Below are positions 36,634 to 46,346 of a stretch of DNA of 64,000 nucleotides, one piece after another. Position numbers and translations under genes: made by a program. The notes beneath the pieces were generated by a model. It was given only the letters and a program-made list of their open reading frames with translations. It was not told where the DNA came from and searched no databases. This DNA is from Congeria kusceri (lineage: Eukaryota > Mollusca > Bivalvia > Myida > Dreissenidae): positions 1,394,001-1,458,000 of the forward strand of contig JAPFQT010000034.1 in assembly GCA_027627225.1 (NCBI GenBank), given 5' to 3'. The first letter of the stretch is position 1, and each line of letters opens with the position of its first letter.

Positions 36634-38073
36634 CAGTACAGCTCACGCGAAACCAACAAAACACTCGGCTACGCCGCGGACATAATTTTTCTACCGCGGC
36701 GAATTGCCGCGGCAAAATGCCGCACGCCACGGCGAATCGCCGAGGCAACAAAACACTCGGCTACGCCGCGGACATAATTTTTCTACCACGGCGAATCGCC
36801 GCGGCGAAATGCCGCACGCCACGGCGAATCGCCGAGGCACTCGGCATCGATCCGCGGATTGCCGCCATGTCCATTCACGCGGCGGGACACCGAGGAGAAA
36901 TTTTACACTTTATACATGTACAATGTACATGTATAGTGTGTAACTGTACTGTCTGCATATAGGCATGTTCAAACAATATGTTATAATTAGGAGATAATTG
37001 TCATCGCTAACAAAACAACATTTAAAGTTATTGGTACAATTAAATCTTGGTTCTTGACGTGGCTTCAAACTGCTAATTATCTCAGCTCAAACATGTTGGC
37101 GAAAACAACATCTATGTGCGAAAACGGCTACTTTGCGTCCTGCACGTCTTGTATTTACATTTTAAAAGTTCATCATGTCAGAATAAGTATTAACACCAAC
37201 TTAAAGCAAATTAAATTGCCCTCTGATATAAGTTTCGTATCTTGATCAATATCAGTTGCAAAACGATCAATTTATAAAACGCTGACTTTGTCGACAATGA
37301 CGCTCCACCCACTGAATTTCGGCTGACACGCTGACCTCGCGTTATCTGTATATCTGCTTTGTCATTTGCGGATTGTAAAGTTCACATGAATATTAATGCG
37401 CGTTCTTGAATTATTTTTAGAAATGATGAAATTTCTATACTATATTCCCCAATACTAATTCGGAGCAAAGAACACGTGTACGCTGTAGCGAACGCCTAGT
37501 AACAAAGTTATTTTTAGCAGTCGGTGTCGAAAATCTATAATAATTTTTACGTGACATAAATTTACCAAATAATACACTTATAACAATTAGATTATTGTGA
37601 ACCGGTGCCAAATGCTATATATTTTTTCATAACACAAAATTTTACCACAGAAAATATTGATATCACAACAACTGCAACAATATAAAAATGTAAATTTTAT
37701 GTATCACTTGAGAATGTCGCAAAAACGGGTTTTAAATCGAATTACGGCAAGTTTTACGTACACTGTACTTTGAAAACAACAACACAGTAAAAGTAATTGT
37801 TTCGGAATATACATGTACATGTAATTGAATTATTTAACAAGATGATACGCGGGATGCCTCGGCATCATGCCGCGGATTTCCTCGGCGAACAGACGCGGAT
37901 TGCCGCGGCGAACAGACGCGGATTGCCGCGGCAAACAGACGCGGATTGTCTCGGCGAATAGACGCGGATTTCCTCGGCGAACAAACGCGGCTACGATGGT
38001 AGACTCCGCGTCGACTCGCTGCCTTTGAACGCCGCGGATCGCGGAATTTGTTGGTTTCGCGTGAGCTGTACTG
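36634..38073. mobile_element. 1.44-kb TIR element with GC-rich ends, TA target duplication
   Basis: Perfect 27-bp inverted repeats, starting CAGTACAGCTCACGCG at 36634-36660 and ending CGCGTGAGCTGTACTG at 38047-38073, are flanked by TA on both sides. Inside the left end is a direct duplication of about 91 bp rich in CCGCGG. Inside the right end is a 23-bp minisatellite (ACGCGGATTGCCGCGGCGAA.., about 37890-37990). The middle (36950-37850) is AT-rich with no transposase. The CAGT start and TA duplication suggest a Tc1/mariner-like class, not proven. Confidence 0.8.
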
Positions 38074-38532
38074 TATATCAGTTTCGAATATTTAATTGAC
38101 CTGCCTTAATTTAAAACTTACCATAGATGACATTTCTTGTTTAATCGATTGGCCAGTCTGACCTTGACCTCTGACCCAAGGACGCCCTTATAAATAGCGA
38201 TACCTGTCATGACCAACCTACCTACCAATGTTGAAGAAGCTAAGCCTAAGAATTCTATACTTCCGGATAAGGTTTTACAAAAATTTGGCGTTGTTTTAAT
38301 TTTTTGGTTCGACCTTGACCTTTGACTCCAGGATCTGCAGTTATTGGCCCGGACATTGTTAGCTCTACCGACAGACCCGCATTTTCAAAGCATAACGCCT
38401 CCGCTTCTTCGAATGGAAGCATACCATTAGTATTGGCTAGACAGCCATTGGTAGCATATGTAATTGCCTTGTAATAAAAAATAACACCTTTTACCAAAAT
38501 TAACCAAATTTTTAAAAGGAGCTCATGGGCTA
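38074..38532. other. Noncoding stretch with decayed repeat phrases
   Basis: Phrases such as GACCTTGACCTCTGACCC and GACCTTGACCTTTGACTCC (38159, 38310) resemble other tandem-core families. The 93-codon minus-strand frame across it (38255-38536) is not supported. Confidence 0.4.
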
Positions 38533-39098
38533 ACAAGAGCTGTCAGAAGTATTTTAGTTGGAACACATTTTGGAAAGTGGAATGGGCATAAACTTGTTGA
38601 AATACAAAACTGAGCTATGGCAATTATTTCATCAAATTATTCCAAGATTCAACCTTATGTAGTTATTAACTTGTGTAATTGTGAAGCTATCAGAGTTTTG
38701 AATATAAACTTACTCCCGAAAATCTATGTGAAACAGGGGCATAACTCTGTCAAAATACAAACCGAATTATAGGGAATGTTGCCTCTGATATTGGAGTTGA
38801 TGACAAAGGTATATTCCAAGTATCAAGTTTTGAAGTTACAAAACTTCTGAATATAAACTTTAACCGGAAAATCTCAGTGATAATGCGGAACAACTCTGTC
38901 AAATTACAAAACAGAGTTATGGGGAATGTTGCCCCTGATATTGGAGTTGATGACAAAGGTATATTCCAAGTTTCAAGTGAATAACTTGTGTAGTTTTGAA
39001 GTTACAAAACTTTTGAATAAAAACTTTAACCAAATTCATACGCGGACGCCGATGCCGGGGGTAGTTGGAAAGCTCACCTATTCTTCGAATAGGCGAGT
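38533..39098 (+). mobile_element. Tandem-core element, family K, with variant hairpin end
   Basis: Starts ACAAGAGCTGTCAGAAG. Two units of about 170 bp carry CATAACTCTGTCAAAATACA / CAACTCTGTCAAATTACA and GGAATGTTGCCTCTGATATTG with TTGATGACAAAGGTATATTCC. The 3' end has ACGCGGACGCCGATGCCGGG and the hairpin CTCACCTATTC / GAATAGGCGAG (39073-39097), followed by TTAAAA-type A-run sequence. Confidence 0.65.
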
Positions 39099-39399
39099 TA
39101 AAAATGGGTTGGAAATCACAGCCAGTTAAATTCCAAAATAAATATTTGGGAAGTGTCTGTAAATGCAACTTAATACCCCATGATTTTCTTTTTCAAAAAT
39201 GCTGACAATTTGTTACGAAGTTTAAATCAATTTATTCTTCATTGCATAGTTTACAAAATAGTGGGTTCTCTAGATTTTACCCTATAAACATAATTGAATT
39301 TTAATGGAATGATGATATTAACATCCAACACAAGGTGAATAAAAAGTGACCCTTGAGGTTTAATTTGTTAGAAAAGGCCAAATGATTATAAAAAGTAAG
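39099..39399. other. Noncoding spacer
   Basis: Nothing recognised. Confidence 0.4.
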
Positions 39400-39439
39400 C
39401 ATCATGGTAACCCTTGACACTATATTACAGATGAATTTC

Positions 39440-39640
39440 AACTGACAACACCTTCCTTGTGACTGAAAAAAACTGTCTTGAACATACAAAGAGCCAAATT
39501 TCTTTTGTTTATTCTGGCAGAATTGTTTGTGTCTGTACTGCACAAACATCAATCATAAGAACAGTTAACCCAGATGGGGATTTGAACCCACTACAGCTTC
39601 CCTACAGGGCAAGAGTCCCCCTACTCAGCTAAACTCCATA
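39440..39640 (-). mobile_element. tRNA-like SINE, block B copy
   Basis: Minus-strand TTAGCTCAGTAGG..GGGTTCAAATCC-type boxes and a body shared with 17850-18030. Confidence 0.5.
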
Positions 39641-41160
39641 TGCTCAATTTGTTCACAGATTTATATTCTTTGAATAAAAATACTTCATTCACTTTGATAT
39701 TATAAACACTATAACAAAGTCTCTTTCTACTGACTTTTATGTAACCAATCACGTAACGTGAAGTTTGACCACAAAAGACCAATTTTTAAAATCTAAAACT
39801 AGATAACATCATGTAGAACAATATGACCAGGGTTTGGTCTAATCTGATGAAAATCTGTATCATAGAAATTCTTAAGATTTTTACATAATTGACATAATAA
39901 CCACAGCTTTGACTTGATAGAGCCATTTTCATATCTGACCGTGCTTTCGTCATTCTGACAGTTTTACGGTGTTCAACCCAGACAGCTGTAGACTTCAAGA
40001 CGTCACTTATCAATAGTGACAAACACTTAGCATAGTGATGTAAACTAAAATGGTCCACATCGAAACACAAAATACAATAAATCAATGGTTTTAGGAAACA
40101 CTTATGTCTTTGAAGCACTATGATAACACTTAACAAACCTACACAATAATTCCTCAGGCACTCAAAGTATCAATAAACCAGGTCTCTAACATATACATCA
40201 TTTAAAGCACATGTCACAGTCATAAAATCATTGAACCCAATAAATAACAGATATTTGAGAATATCTATAAAATCGTATTTCACGATGATAAAAAGGATTT
40301 GTATTTCTTTTGCTGTTTACAACGTTAAGAGCAAAATAACTTACCATTCCCTTAAGTATCATATTTATGGTGGAGAACATAAATTTACATTTATTAATCA
40401 GCAAAAAATGCCTGTTTTGGCACGTCAAGCAATGAACGAAAACGACAAGCGATTTAAATCTTGGATGAAGTTTGACCTGAATTGGCAGCCATTAAAAGCT
40501 ACTTGTCGCATGCGGGCACGGAGATAATCCCATCACAAGTACTAGAAATACTCTTCATGTGCACTTCAAAGTTTTGCAATAAATGCTTTGTACGAGGATT
40601 GAACAGAAAGTTATTGCCTAAATACAAAAATAAAGTCAACCTACATCAAAGAACTGTTACATTTAACAAAAGCAATGTCTCTTCAAACTGTTTACAAAAT
40701 GTGAAACAGTTAACTTAAGCCGTTTTTTGTACCAGAAACAAAATGCAATAAATACCAATGATAGCCGCCGCTCGCAAACAACGTCAAATTCATACTGTCA
40801 CTTTTTTTTATACAAAATATTGTCATCCGTGATTAACACAGCCAGCGGTGATAGCACTAAACAAATTTTCTTCTACAAGTAAATAAACACTTGACAAATA
40901 CTTGTCACGGCCTGAAAAAGAGAAATGCTCATGGTACGAATTTATATGTAACAAAGGCAAAATCTGTACCATGGATAAAACTCATAATCGCAGGGCTGTA
41001 CAACAGGTGTGGTATCGTTTCAATGCAGAGAACATCCATTGCTTCGTTAACACTCTGTTCTCCATATGATTTGTACATCAGTTCAAATGTTTCCATCACA
41101 GAATTTCCAAATTTGGAGCAGAAATGAATGACCGTGTGTTGACGAGTTTTGTCTAAATGT

Positions 41161-41452
41161 TTGTTTATTTGTTTGGATTTTTCACAGTATTTCAGTCATG
41201 GCGGTCAGTAAGCCTATTCACACTTTTCCTAAGCAAGGTTAGCTGATCTAAGCAGTTTACCAGTACTAAGTGCAAATGCTTATGCCAGAAACTGACAACT
41301 GCCCTACTTAAATCAGAGGTAGGGGGGAGAATGGCAGTAGAAAATTTAAATAATTTCCTGACCAACCCACACAAGTTATGTGGCCGGGCTGGGGTTCGAA
41401 CTCACGATCCCCGGATTGACAGTCCAGCGAGCTACCAACTGAGCTAGCCAGT
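41161..41452 (-). mobile_element. tRNA-derived SINE, recent insertion in block B
   Basis: On the minus strand, CACTGGCTAGCTCAGTTGG (A box) and GAGTTCGAACCCC (B box) form a tRNA-like head. A body of about 190 bp follows, then an A-rich tail (CCAAACAAATAAACAAA). Block A has the uninterrupted sequence GTCTAAATGTAACATCTTCC (23250), which defines the insertion. Only a very short duplication (TGT) is visible. The acceptor arms do not pair, so it is not a functional tRNA gene. Confidence 0.8.
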
Positions 41453-42549
41453 GTAACATCTTCTGTTTTTACTTGACTTTCATAGCATCATGCAGTCAAA
41501 TACATACGTGCATATTTTAATGATTTTATTGTTGCTTAATTGTATAATTTTATTATAATTAAACTCACTTGACACAAAACTTGATGCACAGCAAGATATA
41601 GATCGTGTTACTGTTTCAAACATTAGTACGACTACATGGCTTACTGCATTTTTAATGACTTCGTTGTGAGATAACAATTGATCTTAAATAACCTTTGGAT
41701 AATTTATATACTGTCTTTTTTTTCCTTGTCAGCAAAAAACAGGTGGTGAGACGTAACTTTTGGATCAACCCTCGTATGTATATTAAAATTTAATGTTTAT
41801 GTTTATGTAAATGAAATGCCATTGCATAAGCACAGAGATGTAATTATTAACCGATTGCCTTTCAAATTCATTGTTTAAAATCGTTTGAAAATTAGATGTT
41901 TTTCAAGAAGTTTAAATTGCAATCAATAATATCACATGGGGACCCCCTAGACTAGTGACTGGAATCAGTCATAAAAATATTCATTGATTAATCAGAGCCA
42001 GAAGTGACTGATTAATCAAATAATCATGACTAAATATGTGGAGTTTTTAACAAATACATCATACAGTCATGTTTTACTAACTTCAATGTTTGTCAATTTA
42101 TTTGGTTAAATTTGCTCGTAGTTTAAACAAAAATGATTTGAATATTTTATTAATAAAAACATAATAAAATTATACCTACAAAGGCACTTAAAAGAGAAAA
42201 TGTTGTAAAACAATGACCACCCCTCCCTCTTGACATTGTTTTGATTTGTCGGTTATACGCGTAATTTAAAAGACATAATGTGTTGAAACTTAACTAAGTA
42301 AGTTTGTTTATTAAGGAAGTGCATGTACATACAAATAGAATACATTTTTATGATCTTCAAATCAAAGGCAAGAATTTACTTGTGCAATGTGAATCACATA
42401 AATTAAATAAAATAAATCAATATCTAATTCATGCTAAAATGCATATAAAATCATATAAATCTTTTAGTGAACACAATGACAACCTATCAAGGAATGTTTT
42501 ATAGCGTTGTATATTGCTTTAGATGTACAATGTATTTTATTTATATGTA

Positions 42550-42870
42550 TTTAACAGTTTAGATTTGCAAAACACTATTTATTTATTTTTTGAATACAGA
42601 ATACAGTTTTAGCCAATAGTTCTACCCATCACATGTACACATTTTGTCGAATATTTTCCAAATCATCATCGTCACGTCATGGCTCTGTTCGTCACGATTA
42701 TTTGACCAAATGATTAATCAGCCCATCACTACCCTAGACCCCCTGGCCAAATCGCTTACATTTAGATAAAAATTTCTTGTTTTGTTCCATAAGGACAACT
42801 CTGCCACAAAAGCTCTCTGGCATGTTGCCAGTATAGCTAAAAATAATTAATTAACTTGCAATGACCATAT
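42550..42870. repeat. Inverted segment relative to block A
   Basis: Reverse complement of about 25300-25610, ending with AGCTCTCTGGCATGTTGCCAG then TATAGCTAAAAA (42811-42842). That is a further hairpin-type 3' terminus whose stem is CTGGCA/TGCCAG. In block A the same terminus reads on the minus strand. Confidence 0.65.
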
Positions 42871-43205
42871 GCACAAGGCTTGAGAAAAACTTTTTAAACA
42901 CATCTGGTGGGAGAGCAGGAGGCTACAAGTTACTAAATAATCATTGGACTGGAACACACCAATAATATGCCCAACATGTGATTTAAAAACAATCTGTAGA
43001 AATACACTCGAGACTTGAACACATATTTCGGCGTAGCTGTTTAACCAAACTTTTTACCTCTCTCAACATCCAATGAAATGTGAAAACTTCCCGCCAGTAG
43101 TCCCGAATGAATAAATCCTAACATTATAACGGGCGATTTAAACAAAAATCCCACTACACTGGTCATAAAAGCGTTTTGCATCATCCCATAAAACATAGAG
43201 CAACT

Positions 43206-43232
43206 GGGCCCAGTTGCTCAAAGCTCTGTTAA
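43206..43232 (+). repeat. Left terminal inverted repeat of the Harbinger element
   Basis: Begins GGGCCCAGTTGCTCAAAG and is the exact reverse complement of 49231-49257. With the eight bases outside it (GAGCAACT) it forms a perfect 22-bp palindrome at 43198-43219. Confidence 0.9.
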
Positions 43233-43415
43233 AATAACATTACCGTTAAGCTAATCCTCCGTTAAATATCCTAACGGAGCGTAATTTAATCATCCGTTAA
43301 TTTCCTGTTGCTCAAACAGTTTTAACGCTAGCGTTAATTTACGCAGCGTTAAAACTTTAACATCCATGTTAACTACCAGAATCCATTCCAAAGTTCCACT
43401 TCCTGTTATTCCAAA

Positions 43416-45486
43416 ATGGCCTCCAGTACAGAAGACATTTCAGGCTCTCCAGCTGCAAAAAAGAAAAGAAGTGTGAACTTTAGTAATTCAGAAATTTTGA
43501 AACTTGAAGAATTAGTTAAAGAAGAAAAGACTTTTTCAATTATAACCAGCAAGTTTTCTAACACAGTTACTAACAAACTAAAGAAAGAAATATGGGAAAA
43601 TATTGCTAAAGAAATTTCTGCACAAGGAGTTGCTTTAAGGTCTGCACATGAATGCAGCAACAAGTGGCAGAACCTCAAAAGAGATAGCAAGCAGCACATC
43701 ACCACAGAAAAAATGGAAAGGAGAAAAACTGGGGGAGGGACCGTGACCAAATCAGCCAGTGAACAACACATTAGGATCGCGGACATGCACAAAGAATCGG
43801 CCTCTTTTAATGGCATTAAAGGTGGCATAGACAGTGATGAGGCTGGTATGTTGTTTGTTTTGTTACAATTTTAAAACATATATTGAACAAACAAAGAAGA
43901 AGTCAAGGAATACGTAAAATAACCGATCAAACTATTTATCGTCTGCATTTTTTGACATCTAATCTATTTATAGTAACAGGGTTTTTCCAATAGCTTGCCA
44001 TACAAACTAATATAAATATGGTAATATTTTCACCGTAGTCGAATCAAACAAAAAATATTACAATCCATCAATCCTAGGTAAATAATATTTCCCACCTTCT
44101 AATGATCCTTGATGTTTATAAAAGTCCAATTTGCTAATATTAATATGTGTTAAACATTGGCAAAGCGCCATTTGTATTTCGGATATATTAAAACCCTAAG
44201 CTACTATTGTTGATAAATACCCCTGGCTATTTTTGTCCAAAGTATATTTTAAGCCTCGCCTCCGCGAATCAGCCGTTGACTCATATTTTCTTGTTTGATT
44301 CATATTTAAAATGTAAATTGCAAAGAAATGATGTTCTTCATTTAATAATTTAGACGATTTATACGGAAAATGTTCTTTCAACAAAACTAGCTTGGACTCC
44401 AAAATTGGCATTTCGACAAAAGCAGTATACATTTTTTGTAAGGTACAGTAAAGTTCCACTCTGATTGCTATTGGCTCTGTAGGTTAAAAACTACTCTGTT
44501 TTTACAGATGGTCTTCATTATCTTTCCAACCTACCAGTTGTGCCAACTGAGGAAGCTGTACCATCAGATGAACAAGCATCAAGGTATTAATAAAACAAAT
44601 TACAGTTTTTACATAAAGTATATCATTATTGTAATGAACTCTATAATAGCACACTGATGCATGTTATTTCATGTGGTAGTGTTAAATGTAGGTTATAAAT
44701 ACTCTTATATTTAATATTAGTTTTACTGACAGTTTAGCATAATAATATGCACTAATGAAGAGTTTAAATGTACACATTATGTTTGTTTTTTACAGCAGTA
44801 AGTGCTCGAAGACTGTAACTGACAAGAAAGAGAAAAGGTTCTCCAGTAAATCTGAGGAGCTGCAGTACTGGCAGTTACAGTACTTCAAGGGGATGGTGGA
44901 AAAGCAGGAACGTGAGGTAAGACAATCATAACATATGTATTACAATGCTTTTGCGTTGTTTTGGTATGTATAGCTGTAAAGATGGATTGAAGTAAATTGT
45001 AGAAAATTACAATTTTTGTAAGTACAAATTTATTGAGTATGTAACATAACTATAAACGTAGCTTTTATTATTTATAATACATCTTAGTAATGCATTTTAA
45101 CTTTAAAATACAATTTATACATTACAATTACAAAGTTATTGAGTATGTAACATAACTATACATGTAGCTTTTCTTATTTATATCCAATACAGTATTACAC
45201 TATAAATTTAAAAAAATAAATTTATAAATTATAACTACAAAATAATTGAGCCTGTAACATAACTGTACATGTAGCTTTCATTATTTATATACAATATAGT
45301 ATTGCACTATAACTTTAAAAATAAATTACATGGCAATATGGAATATTCTGTGTTTGATTGATTGCATCATTAATGTTTCAGAAGCAGCTTCTTGACATAA
45401 AGATAAGAATGTTGCTGGCAGAGGAGAAGCGGAGAGATCGCGAGGCCGTGAACGACCTGATCAATCTGACATATTTTGAAGAGTAG
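43416..45486 (+). CDS. Myb/SANT-like DNA-binding protein of the Harbinger element (4 exons)
   Basis: Exons 43416-43845, 44508-44583, 44796-44916 and 45382-45486 join in phase with GT-AG introns and give 243 residues ending in TAG. Residues about 18-95 form a Myb/SANT-like trihelix. Its landmarks are FSNSEILKLEELV, KKEIWENIAKEI and HECSNKWQNLKRD. The C-terminal part (about 170-240: ELQYWQLQYFKGMVEKQERE, then KQLLDIKIRMLLAEEKRR) looks like a coiled coil. In Harbinger elements this second protein binds the transposon ends and helps bring the transposase into the nucleus. That role is family knowledge. A basic AAKKKR near residue 15 could be a nuclear localisation signal. The start codon lies about 210 bp from the left end. 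No frameshift or stop was seen. Confidence 0.88.
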
Positions 45487-46346
45487 TGGTCTTTGGATGT
45501 TAAATATGACACTTATGAAATTGTTACTTAATTATTAAAATATTTAAATATGTATTATCAGTTTTTTTATGCTCCCCGTAAACTTTTTTTTTTGGGGGGG
45601 GGGGGGGGCGGGGTGAACAAGGAAACTTTATCGGAACTTTCAATATCAAGAGAAGGTGTGCATAGTACCATGCAATTCCACTTCATAGATTTTTCTCAGA
45701 GTTATTGGCCTTTGACGATTTCTTAAATTATTGTATAGTACACATTTCTTGACTTGCTGTTCCGGGCTATTTCTCATCAAATACTGGTTTATATATTAAA
45801 GAATGGAAATCTTTATTACCAAGAGGAGAAGTGCTTATTACCATGACGTTCCGCTTCGATGATTTTTTGTTGGAGTTATGGAACTTATGTGACTTTTAAT
45901 ATTTCAATGGTATCAGGTCTGCCCTCCTCATTGCATCTATATTGCCTGACATAGCACATTGGGGAGCATCCATCAGTTTTACTGATATCCTTGTTTTGAA
46001 ATTGGTCTAATGTTTAATTTAAAGGCCCTGGTCCGCTTTGTAATCAAATATTTAACTGTACATAATATTAAATATGACACACAGTTCACTTGTTTTCCGA
46101 ATATATATTTAAACATGAGTTAATAATATTCAGATATGTAAACATACTCAGTTTTGATCAACAGTTTACATGAATAATTAAACGTTGTTAAATATATTGT
46201 TGTACTTACTGGTGCAGCAATGAGTAACATTGCTGTTTTACATTTTTTACTTGGTAAAATTTGAATAACTTTGTGCGCCAAAATGTGTACATTAGCATTT
46301 AATGTAACATGTTAATATACTTGTTTAGCAAATAAGGTTGTTTCAC

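Larger units (their letters stand above)
39400..43035 (+). repeat. Paralogous block B (pairs with block A)
   Basis: Compact version of 17820-28030. It lacks the insertions found in block A at 18723-21975, 22074-22802 and 23842-25155. It carries its own SINE (41161-41452) and an inverted segment (42550-42870). Similarity ends near 43030, after GAACACATAT. No gene is evident in it. Confidence 0.7.

Noticed and set aside
36704..36962. Arg/Ala-rich open frames near 36.8 kb
   Set aside because: They translate the CCGCGG-rich direct repeat at the end of a TIR element.
38255..38536. 93-codon minus-strand frame
   Set aside because: Runs across decayed repeat phrases. No recognisable domain or splice context.
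41385..41452. tRNA gene
   Set aside because: A and B boxes are present on the minus strand, but the acceptor stem does not pair and the sequence continues into a SINE body with an A-rich tail.
43406..43828. 140-codon minus-strand open frame
   Set aside because: Antisense shadow of exon 1 of the Myb/SANT-like gene.
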